64,000 bases of DNA from Cytophagales bacterium UBA2561 (GCA_002340355.1 DDLX01000026.1:134868-198867); one strand, 5' to 3'. Counted from the stretch's first letter, positions 26,403 through 37,081 are shown. Notes: a model not told the origin generated them from the sequence alone. Translations and numbers: made by a program.

Positions 26403-28034
26403 TTAAGACGGATTTTTAGAACTTGTTTTCAACATCTTAAGTAATCCTACTAGCGCATTTTCGTCTTCATTTTGCATCAAAATTTCAATCTCTGATTTTA
26501 CTGCTTCGTCCTTTAACTCTTTGACATGTAGCAAAATTTCTTTGATGGTTATTTGCTCTAAGGCTTGGGATGGAGTCGCCTTCGTCATTCCTTTCAGTAC
26601 TTGATGAACTTCTATTGGATTTAAATAACCTGATAGTGCGTAATCTGAAGCTAAATTTGCTAAGCGATGCTCGCTAGGATTTCCTTCCATTGCTTGAATC
26701 GCTTTGAGGCTATTACTAATTAATAAATTATTTTGGTGATGTCGAGCATAAAACTGCATTCCTGAAATTGAAACGGCATAAGCATTACCCTCTTGTTGTA
26801 ATAAGCCTGCCAAACGATAAGTATCTAACATCGTTTCGATTTTCTTATCTGCACTCATACTAATCAGAAGCTCAGGAACTTGTACCATTTCTTGGGTTCT
26901 TTTAGGAATACGATTAAAATTTTCATCATATTCATAAGTAATACTTTCTTGTTCAATCTCCATAACTCCTGTACTGGCTATCAAAATATCTCCCTTAAAC
27001 ATTTTGGCAAGACGTTCAGGCGTAATTCCTGCTCCCGTAAAAATTAAAGCTGAAGCAGGATTTTGAGAAATACTTTGCTGAATGAACATTTCAGTAAGAT
27101 GAGTAATTAATTTAGGATTGTATTTCAGATTCAGAAAACTGCTAATCTTATTTTCAGGAAAATAATTTAGAACCGTAGAACGAGATTCTGTTTTCAATAA
27201 TTTTTCCCAATCTACTCTAGACTTCTCATCTACGTAAGTTTGGTTATTAATAACTGTCTTTCCATCTTCAAAATTGACATAAGCATGTTGATAATCAGCA
27301 CTTTCTAAGGATTTCAAGAAAATTCCTGCTTGTCCAGCTTTAGCATTCACTCTTGAGAAGTCAGCTTCAGTAGCATTCATCCAAATTTTAAGGTCGGCAC
27401 TTTGGTCTTCAAAAATCTGATAATTTGGATTCTGTGTAATTGAATTTTCGGAATTCAAGGACGTTAATTCGATAAAAAAAGCTTCCGTATTAACATTGGC
27501 TTCCGAACTAAGTGGTAAAATTAACATTCCGAAATTTTCATTCCAGCCCATTATTCGTCCTCCCTCTAATGATCCATAACGAAAATTATTCTTCTCCTCC
27601 AATGGCTGCCAATTATAGGATTGTGGTAATTTTTGGCTCAAAAAAGTAGAAAATTTTTCTGTATCACTCAATTGAAAGTACAAAATCCCAAAATCACGAT
27701 CATGAACTTTTTTTCGAGAATTAACCACAAAATATAAATCTCCCAATAAGTCGATTCCTGCCTCTGAAGGATTATTTAATACAATACGAAGTGAATCGGT
27801 GGAAGTGTGTGCTTCGGTGGTTGAGGGGGAACCAAAAATATCTGAAAATGTAAAATCTGTGATTTTATCGGCGACCAATTTCATGGCAATTCGCTTGGTG
27901 TTTGTCTTAATAACTGTCACCGATTCTTTAGGTAGGTGGTCTTCGGGGGCAGTACCTTGATCACAAGATACCAAAAATAGGCAAGCACATACCAAACTTA
28001 GCCATTGCCCCATGCGGATACGCTTTGTATTCAT
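26403..28034 (-). CDS. DUF4836 family lipoprotein
   Basis: The 543-residue protein has a lipoprotein-type signal (LFLVSC near residue 24) and the general pattern of DUF4836 proteins: an early VIKTNTKRIAMKLV strand, an AGIDLLGDLYFVV segment, and long stretches of alternating beta strands with repeated reference to 'local minima' loops of about 30 residues. Proteins of this family are exported to the periplasm or outer membrane and have no established function. It is divergent from the large subtilase gene, separated by 346 bases in which I see no clear signals. Confidence 0.7.
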   Translation of the reverse strand: MNTKRIRMGQWLSLVCACLFLVSCDQGTAPEDHLPKESVTVIKTNTKRIAMKLVADKITDFTFSDIFGSPSTTEAHTSTDSLRIVLNNPSEAGIDLLGDLYFVVNSRKKVHDRDFGILYFQLSDTEKFSTFLSQKLPQSYNWQPLEEKNNFRYGSLEGGRIMGWNENFGMLILPLSSEANVNTEAFFIELTSLNSENSITQNPNYQIFEDQSADLKIWMNATEADFSRVNAKAGQAGIFLKSLESADYQHAYVNFEDGKTVINNQTYVDEKSRVDWEKLLKTESRSTVLNYFPENKISSFLNLKYNPKLITHLTEMFIQQSISQNPASALIFTGAGITPERLAKMFKGDILIASTGVMEIEQESITYEYDENFNRIPKRTQEMVQVPELLISMSADKKIETMLDTYRLAGLLQQEGNAYAVSISGMQFYARHHQNNLLISNSLKAIQAMEGNPSEHRLANLASDYALSGYLNPIEVHQVLKGMTKATPSQALEQITIKEILLHVKELKDEAVKSEIEILMQNEDENALVGLLKMLKTSSKNPS

Positions 28035-28380
28035 GGAATTTTTTGATTTGTTTGGCTCTTAGGAAGACCCTCAAGTTTTGCGCCAGAGCCTATATTTTTC
28101 TGCCTGAAACGCTAGATTCGTCATTTCAAGGCAACTTTCTTAAAAAAGATATAATTATATTGGGATAATATTGATTTATAGGATTGGGCAAGTTAAGTAT
28201 TTTGTTGTATCAACAAATTTAAAAAGATTCATTCAATTTATACATAAAACCTAGCCAAATCTCTCTTCGTTTTAAAACTAATAAAATATTACATCATAAG
28301 TCCCTTTTTATTCCAAAGAAATATCTGATTGAAAAAGGGTTACTTTAAATTTCTAATCAAAAATTGCGCTAAAAATTACT

Positions 28381-31300
28381 ATGAACTCCTCATTATCACT
28401 TCAGGTTTTGGTTTTTTTTACTTTCTTTTTTTCAAGTTGTCTATCTCAACAAAACCAAAGTCATAAAACTCATCAAAATTCAATTTCGGATTCTATAAGT
28501 ATTTCCAAAAGACATCATCGGATTACGTCTTTTACTGAATTTGCCCAAGATGAAAATCAAAAAATCCAAACATTGTATGCTGGTAACTATTATGTTAAAC
28601 TGCATTTTACTGAAACACCTCCTGTGACCTTACGAAAGGAATTAGAGAATCAAGGTATTTCCTTAAATCACTATCTCGGTAATTCCACTTATTTAGTAGC
28701 TATTCCTGAAAATCTAAAAATTCAAAATTTACAAATTTATCCTATTTTGGGTATTTCAATCCCTACCAAAGAAGATCGCCTCGCCACAAACTTAAAAACC
28801 GAAATTACTACAAAATCTACTCAAAAAATGATTGTAGATGTACAATATCAGAAAAATATAAATCCACAGATAATTATTCTAGATCTTCAAAAACAAGGCA
28901 TTGAAATCATTCAAACGAATCCATTTTTTAATCACATTCAGATAAAAACAACATCAGATAAATTATCCATTTTAGCACAAAAAAGTTGGTTGGTTTATGC
29001 CCAAAAACAAGAAAAAGTACAAGGCTTGGGATTGGATGAATCCCATCAAGTACGGTCAATTTATTTACAGACCCAAAAAGGATTAACAGGAAAAAATATC
29101 AATGTTGGAATATGGGATGCAGGAAGTATTAATCCTAATCATCATGATTTATTAGGTCGTGCCGAAGTCATTGAAAATGTAGGAGTAAGTGGTCATGCCA
29201 TGACTGTAGTTGGGATTTTAGGAGCCTCAGGAGCTATCAACCCTTTTTATATTGGTAACGCACCTGAAGCTAAAATTTACAGTTGGAGAGGAGATAATGC
29301 AAGTCCAGAAATTCAACAAGCAATTCAAAATCAGAAAATTGTTATCGGCAATCATTCCTATGGCTTAGGTAATCCTCCTACTTCAGTAGGAGAAAAAGAT
29401 GTATATGATATTAACAATCAATTTACCGATAAACTAACTGAGCAAGTTCCCTATTTAGTTAATGTTTATGCTATTGGGAACTCAGGAGCTTTAGGTTATC
29501 GAAGTACTCACGGTAATGTGGCTAAAAATACGATTACAGTTGGAGCAGTCAATGTAGGCAATAGTAGTTCAGGAATTAGTAGTAAGGGTCCCTCTAGAGA
29601 TGGGCGAATTCATCCACAAGTTATGGCGGCAGGTTTTCAAGTCACAACCTTATCACAGACAGGCTATGCCAACACTTTGGGCTGGGGAACGTCACAAGCG
29701 ACACCAGCCATTACAGGTTTAATAGCTCAATTATTCCAATATTATACTGAAAACCACAATCATAACAAACCACCCGCTTCCTTGATGAAAGCCCTTGTAA
29801 CCAACACTGCCGAAGATTTAGGAAATAAAGGACCTGATTATCAATATGGTTTTGGACGGGCAAACGGCTTACGAGCCTTAAAAACTTTAGAAGAAAATCG
29901 TTATAAAATTGCTTCTGTAGCAAATGGCTCAACCAAAACTTTTACTGTTGATATTCCAAATGGAACAGCAGAAGCCAAAGTTTTACTTTGTTGGACAGAC
30001 CCAGCAAGTGTTCCTCATGGAAATACGACCCCTGTTCTGGTCAATAATTTGGATTTAGCTATCAAACATCTACCAAGCGGAACTATCACCAAACCTTGGA
30101 TTCTTGACCCTAATAATCCCGCTAGTTCTGCGACCAGAGGTGTAGATAATTTGAATAATATCGAACAAATTACTTTAGATAATCCACAAGCAGGCACTTA
30201 CGAAATCAGTATTCAAGGAACAAATATTCCAGTAGGAACAAGCCAAGAATTCGCATTGGTTTGGCAAATCGAAAAACCTCATATCGAAATTAGTTCACCA
30301 GCCGAAGGTGATGTTTTCTTACCAAATACAGCTCCCGATATTTTTTGGTCAGGCATCGGAATTTCTCAAAACCAAACTTTAGAATATTCCTTAGATAATG
30401 GGGCAACTTGGCAAATGGTTACAGGTTCAAGTGCTAATCCTGCTCCCCCTAAGGATGAACTTTATTGGCAATGGTTTGTCCCAAATACTCATACCAATCA
30501 AGCTCGTATTCGAATCACATCGGATAATATTTCGGCAGTTTCAGGTAAATTTTCTATTTTTGGAAGACCTGCTGTAAATCTAATTTCTACTGATAATCAA
30601 GTGAATATCAATTGGACAACAGTTCCAAATGCTACTCATTATGATGTTTTTCGACTTGATAATCAAACAGGAAAATGGAAAGAGATTGCTACTGATTTAA
30701 CTGCCACTACTTCCCATACTGACACAGGTTTAAAAGGCGGAGAAAAATACTATTTTACGGTCAGAGCAAAAAATAATAATTTAGGAATTATTGGAGAGAA
30801 AGCCGTTGCCCAAAGTGCAATTCCTACCAATGCCTCCACAATTGATTTGGAAATCATTGAGATTCTCAATCCACAAGTTTCCAATGGCGATTTTATTCGT
30901 CCAACTACTACAGAATTTATCACTATCCGAATCAAAAATAATTTAGGAACAATTACAACAGGAACGAATTTAACGGCTCGGTTTTCAGTTGATGGTGGGG
31001 GGTGGATTTCCCAAAATTTTACAACTACAACCCTCAACACCAATGATCAATTCAATTATCAATTTACAATTCCAGCCAATTTTTCAGACGCAAAAATATA
31101 TGACCTCAAAGCCGAAATTTTAATCACAGGCGATGACATTACTCAAAACAATAGTTTTACGAAAAAAATTGACGGAAGTCCAACCATCCAAATCATATCA
31201 GATTCTCCAAATAAGTTTTGTACTGTTTCGGCACGCCTCGAATTGCAAGGCGCGAAAGTCGATTATGCTGTCTCTCTTATTACGCCTACGCCCAGTCTAG

Positions 31301-34300
31301 AAGATATGACAGGGGCAACAAGTATAACTCTTGCTGACCATCAAATATCTCAAAGCTTACCCATTGGTTTTCGATTTCCATTTTATGACCAATGGAATGA
31401 ACAATTTTATATTAGTGATGAAGGCTTGATAACATTTGATTTATCCATCTCACCTAATGCAGGAACTTCCGGGGCAATTCCGAACTCGCCTAATCTAGAT
31501 AATTTTATTGCAGGAGTTTGGTCAGATTTTAATCCTGCTTATGGAACCATTCATTATAAAACTTTTGGAGCATCTCCTAATCGAAAGTTAGTAGTCGAAT
31601 TTAAAGATTATCCTTATTGGGATATTAATCCCCCTCATACGGGTTATAGTTCCGAACGAGCTACTTTCCAAATTCATCTTCATGAAAATGGAATAATTGA
31701 ACTCCATTACCAAAATGTAGATGCCAATTCTTGGGCAAGCTCTTACACCAAGATGACAGCAGGAATTGAATCACCAGATGGTACAAAAGGCAAGTTTTTG
31801 GCAGGAAAAAATAACTCAAGTTGGTCAATCAATACTCCTAAGTCTTATCGCTTTACACCCACCTACCCCACTTGGAACAATGGAGATAATAGTTTTTTTA
31901 CGACCATCACAACCGCAGGCACTTATACCGTAAATTGGATTGAAAATAGTAAAACAAGAACCCTTTCTAAGACTTTCATAAATGGTTGTGGAACTGCTCC
32001 TACAGTATCCCGATTTTTACCAGAAGATGACGCTACGAATACCCCAGTTACTTCCGAATTAAAAATTATTTTTGATAAAAATATTCGGGTAGGAATAGGT
32101 AACTTGACTCTTTCCAATGGAACAGATATTCGAGTATTTCCAATTACAGGAAATTCTTTTGTAACCACTGAAATTAAAGGAAATTCTTTAGAAATTAAAT
32201 TGAAAAACCCTCTACAAGGTGGAACAAATTACCATGTCCAAATTCCAAATGGAGCTATCACCGATACCGAAAATATACCTCAAAGTTTTGTAGGAATTGC
32301 CAATACCACAACATGGAATTTTTTAACTGAAAATCAAGCTCCTACACAGTTAGAAATGGATTTCATCACAGTAAATAATAATGCTCCAGATGGAACATTT
32401 GTGGGTAAACTCAAAGCAACTGACCCCGACACTCAACAAAACCATACTTTTGCTATTTCGGGTGGAAGCGGTACACCTTTTTTCCGCATTCAAAATAATG
32501 AAATTCGTACTAATGGTTACTTAGTATTTGCTTCGACATATAGCCTTGAAATTACAGCAACTGATAATGGAAGCCCAAGCAAATCTATTCAGAAGATGTT
32601 TACCATTCCCATGAATTTTGTGACCATTGTACCTCCTCCAAACTCCTCTCAAAACGGGGGCAGTCCATCAACTCTCAATACGATTCTGAAGGAACAAAAA
32701 ATCACATTTTCTAATTTGGACTCTGTACGATTTGGGCAATTATTTACCTTAAATGCTAAAGCCGAATCAGGGCTAAGAGTCAATTATGTGATCCTTTCAG
32801 GCAGTGCCGAAATTATTGGAAGTTTTATTCGTCCAACGGGTATCGGGACAGTAGAAATTTTGATGCAACAAGCTGGAGGTAACGGTTATAAAAAAGCTGA
32901 AATTCGACACACCTTACAAGTTATCAAAAACAAATCAGTTTTATCTGAATCTCAAATTAATACAATTTCAGATGTTATTTGGACAAAAAAAGAAATCATA
33001 CCCAATTTTGGACTTCAAAACGTAACTTTTGAAATCGTAGAGGGTAATGAGTTTGCCACTATTTCAGGCAATAAAATTTTACTACAAAAAACAGGAAAAA
33101 TACGCCTTAAAATTTATATACCTGAAACGGAAAATTATGAAAAATCAAATCCAATTTATCGAGCGTTTGAAATCTTAAAAGCTTCCCAAGAAATTACATT
33201 TTTACCAGTTTCTTCCAAAACTTTTGGTGATGATAATTTTGAACTTTCAGCAAACTCTTCCTCAGGCTTAAAAATTGTATTTTATAAAGATTCTGATAAT
33301 TTAGAAATTTTAGAAAATATTGCTCAGATTAAAGGAGCAGGAGAAGTTAAAATTACGGCTAAACAAGCAGGAAATGAATTTTATTTACCTACCGAAGTGT
33401 CTCAGACTTTGACGATTCAAAAGGCTTCTCAAACTATTCAATTTGATAAAATTACAGACAAGAAAATTACTGATAAATCTTTTGAAATTTTTGCCAAAGC
33501 TAGTTCCAAATTACCTATTGAATTTTCAATTAGTCCTGCCGAATCTGCTGAAATTAATGATGGAAAAATTATTCTTAAAAAAGCAGGAAAAATTCAAATA
33601 ACTGCCAAACAAATAGGAAATGAGTTTTATTTACCAGCTCTTGAAATTCGACAAGATTTTGAAGTTTTTCCTGTTTTAGAAATTACTAATATTCAAGTAG
33701 TTGATAGTGAAAAACTACAAATTTCAGTTTTACAAAATGGAAACTTTCCATCATCAAACAGTTTTCGGATTATGTTATCTGATGAAAATGGAAATTTTGA
33801 TAAAACTTATTTTCTTTCTTTCCAAAAAAATGCTTCTGGTGTTTGGGAAGCCGATTTACCTGAAGACTTGAAAATAGGAGCAAATTACCAGCTTAAAATT
33901 CAAAGTGGTTTACCTCGTATTGAGACCAAAAGTTTTCACATTTCAGAAACTTTATTTCCTCGTCCTAAAAAATTAAAAATTCAACAAAACGGAAATAAAA
34001 TTTGTGCCATTGGCGAAGCTGAAGAATTTATTTGGTATCTCAATGATGAAATTTTAGAAGGACAAAAATTGGCTTGTTTAAATTTAAATAATTTTAAGAC
34101 AAAAAATAAATTAGTTTTTAAAGTTCGTGGCAAAAATAGTCATCGAGAAGGGCGTATTTCAAGTAGTTTTTTCCCTGATATCTCAAATATTACTTCTCTT
34201 GAAAACTCCTCCAATTTAATGAAAAATATACAAGTTTTTCCAAATCCAACAGATGGGAAATTTATAGTAATTTTAAAGGGAAAATTTGATAAAATTGAGT

Positions 34301-34464
34301 GGGAAATATTAGATATTTCGGGTCGAGTTTTACAAAAAAACTTCCTCCAAAACCAAACCGATTTTCAAACGAAGATTGATCTGCGTTCTTATCATTCGGG
34401 ATTATATTTTTTACATCTGAAAACAGATAAAGGAACATTAACTCAGAAAATTATTTTGAAGTAA
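28381..34464 (+). CDS. Giant secreted S8 subtilase with multiple Ig-like domains and T9SS type A sorting domain
   Basis: The 2027-residue protein has a signal peptide (about 1-20, possibly a lipoprotein, FFSSC). A propeptide-like region (about 60-210) precedes a subtilisin-type catalytic domain (about 235-505). The triad is visible: D246 in GIWDAG, H272 in SGHAMTVVG, S438 in GTSQATP, plus oxyanion N367 in AIGNSG. Beyond it are a jelly-roll domain, a fibronectin III-like domain (about 735-815), CARDB-like and SbsA-like Ig domains, a cadherin-like domain and repeated MBG-like units. The C-terminal about 80 residues (FPNPTDGKF...SGLYFLHL...KIILK) are a type A T9SS sorting signal. It is likely an extracellular or cell-surface protease. 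A TSS signal is not obvious. Confidence 0.9.
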   Translation: MNSSLSLQVLVFFTFFFSSCLSQQNQSHKTHQNSISDSISISKRHHRITSFTEFAQDENQKIQTLYAGNYYVKLHFTETPPVTLRKELENQGISLNHYLGNSTYLVAIPENLKIQNLQIYPILGISIPTKEDRLATNLKTEITTKSTQKMIVDVQYQKNINPQIIILDLQKQGIEIIQTNPFFNHIQIKTTSDKLSILAQKSWLVYAQKQEKVQGLGLDESHQVRSIYLQTQKGLTGKNINVGIWDAGSINPNHHDLLGRAEVIENVGVSGHAMTVVGILGASGAINPFYIGNAPEAKIYSWRGDNASPEIQQAIQNQKIVIGNHSYGLGNPPTSVGEKDVYDINNQFTDKLTEQVPYLVNVYAIGNSGALGYRSTHGNVAKNTITVGAVNVGNSSSGISSKGPSRDGRIHPQVMAAGFQVTTLSQTGYANTLGWGTSQATPAITGLIAQLFQYYTENHNHNKPPASLMKALVTNTAEDLGNKGPDYQYGFGRANGLRALKTLEENRYKIASVANGSTKTFTVDIPNGTAEAKVLLCWTDPASVPHGNTTPVLVNNLDLAIKHLPSGTITKPWILDPNNPASSATRGVDNLNNIEQITLDNPQAGTYEISIQGTNIPVGTSQEFALVWQIEKPHIEISSPAEGDVFLPNTAPDIFWSGIGISQNQTLEYSLDNGATWQMVTGSSANPAPPKDELYWQWFVPNTHTNQARIRITSDNISAVSGKFSIFGRPAVNLISTDNQVNINWTTVPNATHYDVFRLDNQTGKWKEIATDLTATTSHTDTGLKGGEKYYFTVRAKNNNLGIIGEKAVAQSAIPTNASTIDLEIIEILNPQVSNGDFIRPTTTEFITIRIKNNLGTITTGTNLTARFSVDGGGWISQNFTTTTLNTNDQFNYQFTIPANFSDAKIYDLKAEILITGDDITQNNSFTKKIDGSPTIQIISDSPNKFCTVSARLELQGAKVDYAVSLITPTPSLEDMTGATSITLADHQISQSLPIGFRFPFYDQWNEQFYISDEGLITFDLSISPNAGTSGAIPNSPNLDNFIAGVWSDFNPAYGTIHYKTFGASPNRKLVVEFKDYPYWDINPPHTGYSSERATFQIHLHENGIIELHYQNVDANSWASSYTKMTAGIESPDGTKGKFLAGKNNSSWSINTPKSYRFTPTYPTWNNGDNSFFTTITTAGTYTVNWIENSKTRTLSKTFINGCGTAPTVSRFLPEDDATNTPVTSELKIIFDKNIRVGIGNLTLSNGTDIRVFPITGNSFVTTEIKGNSLEIKLKNPLQGGTNYHVQIPNGAITDTENIPQSFVGIANTTTWNFLTENQAPTQLEMDFITVNNNAPDGTFVGKLKATDPDTQQNHTFAISGGSGTPFFRIQNNEIRTNGYLVFASTYSLEITATDNGSPSKSIQKMFTIPMNFVTIVPPPNSSQNGGSPSTLNTILKEQKITFSNLDSVRFGQLFTLNAKAESGLRVNYVILSGSAEIIGSFIRPTGIGTVEILMQQAGGNGYKKAEIRHTLQVIKNKSVLSESQINTISDVIWTKKEIIPNFGLQNVTFEIVEGNEFATISGNKILLQKTGKIRLKIYIPETENYEKSNPIYRAFEILKASQEITFLPVSSKTFGDDNFELSANSSSGLKIVFYKDSDNLEILENIAQIKGAGEVKITAKQAGNEFYLPTEVSQTLTIQKASQTIQFDKITDKKITDKSFEIFAKASSKLPIEFSISPAESAEINDGKIILKKAGKIQITAKQIGNEFYLPALEIRQDFEVFPVLEITNIQVVDSEKLQISVLQNGNFPSSNSFRIMLSDENGNFDKTYFLSFQKNASGVWEADLPEDLKIGANYQLKIQSGLPRIETKSFHISETLFPRPKKLKIQQNGNKICAIGEAEEFIWYLNDEILEGQKLACLNLNNFKTKNKLVFKVRGKNSHREGRISSSFFPDISNITSLENSSNLMKNIQVFPNPTDGKFIVILKGKFDKIEWEILDISGRVLQKNFLQNQTDFQTKIDLRSYHSGLYFLHLKTDKGTLTQKIILK

Positions 34465-34508
34465 TTTTGGGAAGAAGTTGAATTTTCATAGGGTTTTTCA
34501 TGCATTTA

Positions 34509-34538
34509 TTTGAGAAATCACTAAAATACTTATCTTTA
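34509..34538 (+). promoter_or_regulatory. Putative promoter for rfbA-rfbC
   Basis: TTTG (34509-34512), 18 bases, then TATCTTTA (34531-34538), one mismatch from TAnnTTTG. It ends 58 bases before the rfbA ATG. Confidence 0.45.
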
Positions 34539-34596
34539 CGCACGATGACACGCCCAAAAGCGTATTAAAATCAGAACACTAAACTGATAAATCCGA

Positions 34597-35466
34597 ATGA
34601 AAGGAATTATTTTGGCGGGAGGGTCGGGAACTCGCTTGCATCCCCTGACTCAAGCCATGAGCAAGCAACTACTTCCTGTGTATGATAAACCAATGATTTA
34701 TTATCCGCTTTCGGTACTATTAAGTGCTGGTATTCAGGATATTTTGATTATCTCTACACCACATGACTTACCCAATTTTTGGCGATTACTCAAGGATGGG
34801 AATCACATCGGATGCAACTTACAGTATGCTGAACAACCCATTCCAAATGGACTGGCACAAGCTTTTGTGATTGGTAAAAATTTTATTGGACAGGATGATG
34901 TAGCTCTGATTTTAGGCGATAATATTTTTTATGGAACAGGATTAGCAGAATCACTCCAAAAATCGACTTCACCTGATGGCGGAATCGTATTTGCCTATCA
35001 TGTTGCTGACCCCGAACGATATGGAGTCGTTGAGTTTGATGAAAATCAGGTAGCGATTTCGATTGAAGAAAAACCCGAAAATCCAAAGTCAAACTATGCT
35101 GTCCCTGGATTATATTTCTATGATAATGAGGTTGTTGATATTGCAGAAAATTTGAAGCCATCGGCACGAGGTGAATATGAGATTACAGATGTCAATAAAG
35201 CCTATTTGAAACAAAATAAATTACAAGTTCAAGTTTTAGATAGGGGTACGGCATGGCTGGATACAGGCACATTTCCCTCTTTGATGCAAGCGGGACAATT
35301 TGTACAAGTGATTGAAGCTCGACAAGGCTTGAAGATTGGTTGCATCGAAGAAGAAGCTTATAAGATGGGCTTTATTTCTGCTGAGCAGCTGGAAGAAGTA
35401 GCTAAGCCATTACTCAAAAGTGGATATGGTCAATATTTACTTAATTTACTCAAAATCAACGAATAA
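34597..35466 (+). CDS. rfbA: Glucose-1-phosphate thymidylyltransferase
   Basis: RmlA/RfbA couples glucose-1-phosphate with dTTP to give dTDP-glucose, the first step towards dTDP-L-rhamnose. At 289 residues it is of normal length. The nucleotide-binding signature GGSGTRLHPLT (8-18) and SKQLLPVYDKPMIYYPLS are intact, as are LILGDNIFYG and the sugar-binding EEKPENPKSNYAVPGLYFYD. rfbC follows 11 bases after its stop, so both are in one operon. rfbB and rfbD, needed for the middle and last steps, are not in the window. Confidence 0.96.
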   Translation: MKGIILAGGSGTRLHPLTQAMSKQLLPVYDKPMIYYPLSVLLSAGIQDILIISTPHDLPNFWRLLKDGNHIGCNLQYAEQPIPNGLAQAFVIGKNFIGQDDVALILGDNIFYGTGLAESLQKSTSPDGGIVFAYHVADPERYGVVEFDENQVAISIEEKPENPKSNYAVPGLYFYDNEVVDIAENLKPSARGEYEITDVNKAYLKQNKLQVQVLDRGTAWLDTGTFPSLMQAGQFVQVIEARQGLKIGCIEEEAYKMGFISAEQLEEVAKPLLKSGYGQYLLNLLKINE

Positions 35467-35477
35467 AATTTAATAAT

Positions 35478-36035
35478 ATGCAATTTATTCGCACTGATTT
35501 TTCCGATTTATGGATCATAGAACCCCAAATTTTTGGAGATCATCGAGGCTATTTTTATGAGAGTTTTCATCTCAAAAAATTTCACCAAGCTACAGGACTT
35601 CATCCCAAATTTGTACAAGACAATCAATCAAAATCCAGTTATGGCGTATTGCGAGGCTTGCACTTCCAATATGGCAAATTTGCTCAGTCAAAATTGGTAC
35701 GGGTCTTGAGTGGAAAAGTTTGGGATTGGGTTGTTGATTTACGTTCTGATTCTCCTACTTTTGGGAAAAGTTTTGGCATAGAATTATCAGTGGAAAATCG
35801 AAAACAATTATACATTCCCAAAGGATTCGCGCATGGTTTTGTAGTTCTGAGTAAGACTGCCGAATTTGCCTATAAATGTGATAATTTTTATGCTCCCAAT
35901 CATGAATCAGGCATTATCTATAATGATCTTGATTTAAAAATGGATTGGCAAATTCCTGAAAATGAGCAAATTATTTCTGAAAAAGATAAACAACTTCTTT
36001 CTTTTTCACAGATTACTGAAAAACAATATTTTTAG
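35478..36035 (+). CDS. rfbC: dTDP-4-dehydrorhamnose 3,5-epimerase
   Basis: RmlC/RfbC performs the double epimerisation step of dTDP-L-rhamnose synthesis. The 185-residue cupin has the expected motifs: EPQIFGDHRGYFYESF, FVQDNQSKSSYGVLRGLHFQ with the catalytic His, VWDWVVDLRSDSPTFG, and YIPKGFAHGFVVLS. It directly follows rfbA. A hairpin separates it from the xerC-type gene downstream. Confidence 0.96.
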   Translation: MQFIRTDFSDLWIIEPQIFGDHRGYFYESFHLKKFHQATGLHPKFVQDNQSKSSYGVLRGLHFQYGKFAQSKLVRVLSGKVWDWVVDLRSDSPTFGKSFGIELSVENRKQLYIPKGFAHGFVVLSKTAEFAYKCDNFYAPNHESGIIYNDLDLKMDWQIPENEQIISEKDKQLLSFSQITEKQYF

Positions 36036-36050
36036 TTCGATATTTTTACT

Positions 36051-36082
36051 CCCTTTGGCAAAGTTCAACCTTTGTCAAAGGG
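36051..36082 (+). repeat. Hairpin between rfbC and the xerC-type gene
   Basis: A 13-bp stem (36051-36063 with 36070-36082, one G-T pair) has a six-base loop TTCAAC. It ends 13 bases before the ATG at 36096 and has no T-run on the plus strand, so it may attenuate read-through or translation rather than fully terminate. Confidence 0.55.
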
Positions 36083-36095
36083 TAAGCTCTTCAAA

Positions 36096-36998
36096 ATGAT
36101 TTCGTCTTTTCTCAATTATTTAGAGTTTGAAAAATGTGTGAGTCCACATACTTTGAAAGCCTATCGTAAAGATTTACAGCAATTTGCTGAAAATTATTCA
36201 CGTCAAAATTCATCGTCAGAAGCATATGCTTTTTGGGAAGATATTCCAATTGAAAAGGCACAACATCAAGACATTCGAATGTGGATTATTGACATGATGG
36301 AGGTCAAAATTACGCCCAAAAGTATCAACCGAAAACTGGCAACTTTGCGGGCATTTTACCGTTTTGTGATGCGAAAAGGTGAACTTGAGAAATCACCAAT
36401 GCAAAAAATTAGAACACTAAAAACAGGAAAGGCACTGACTACTTTTGTCCCTGAACCACATCTTGAATTTATCCAAAAAATTGAATTTGAAAACACTTTT
36501 CAAGACCAACAAAATCAACTCATTGTAGAGTTGCTTTATGGTACAGGAATTCGGCTTTCTGAGCTTATCGAACTACGTAAAGAAAATATAAATTTTTTAC
36601 GAAATACCATTAAGGTTTTTGGAAAACGAAAAAGAGAGCGTTTGATTCCATTATATCCCGAATTGGTCAAATTAATACAGATTTTTTTGGAAAAATACCC
36701 CTCTGACTTACCGTATCTTATCCGTACCAAAAAAGATAAAAAAGCCTATTCATCCTTAGTTTATAGGGCTGTAAGACGGGTTTTAGACCAAGTTACTACG
36801 GTTGAAAAACGGAGTCCACACGTCCTCAGACATTCTTTTGCGACCCACTTGTTGGACAGAGGAGCGGAACTAAGTGCTGTTCAAGATTTGTTGGGACATA
36901 CCTCACTTTCAGCAACCGAAATCTATACACACAACACCCTTGACAAATTGAAAAAAATTTATAAAAATGCTCATCCCAAGGCGCAACATCTGGGCTAA
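36096..36998 (+). CDS. xerC: Tyrosine recombinase, XerC/XerD type
   Basis: This 300-residue site-specific recombinase most likely resolves chromosome dimers at dif. An N-terminal SAM-like core-binding domain (about 1-95, SFLNYLEFEKCVSPHTLKAY) precedes the catalytic domain. Catalytic residues are visible: R in GTGIRLSELIEL, the HxLRH box in SPHVLRHSFATHLL, the second His in DLLGHTSLSAT, and the nucleophile Tyr in EIYTHNTLDKLK. I start at ATG 36096; the longer TTG start at 36072 lies within the hairpin arm and adds eight residues. No integron or phage genes surround it, supporting a housekeeping role. Confidence 0.92.
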   Translation: MISSFLNYLEFEKCVSPHTLKAYRKDLQQFAENYSRQNSSSEAYAFWEDIPIEKAQHQDIRMWIIDMMEVKITPKSINRKLATLRAFYRFVMRKGELEKSPMQKIRTLKTGKALTTFVPEPHLEFIQKIEFENTFQDQQNQLIVELLYGTGIRLSELIELRKENINFLRNTIKVFGKRKRERLIPLYPELVKLIQIFLEKYPSDLPYLIRTKKDKKAYSSLVYRAVRRVLDQVTTVEKRSPHVLRHSFATHLLDRGAELSAVQDLLGHTSLSATEIYTHNTLDKLKKIYKNAHPKAQHLG

Positions 36999-37081
36999 AA
37001 AGAGCGTTAATAGGAATGTTGGCAAATAATAAAATTATACAAAACAAATATTATATACTAATATTATAATAATTTTAAAAA

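Noticed and set aside
36096..36998. Integron or phage integrase
   Set aside because: Motifs and context fit a housekeeping XerC/XerD protein; no cassette array, attachment repeat or phage genes are near.
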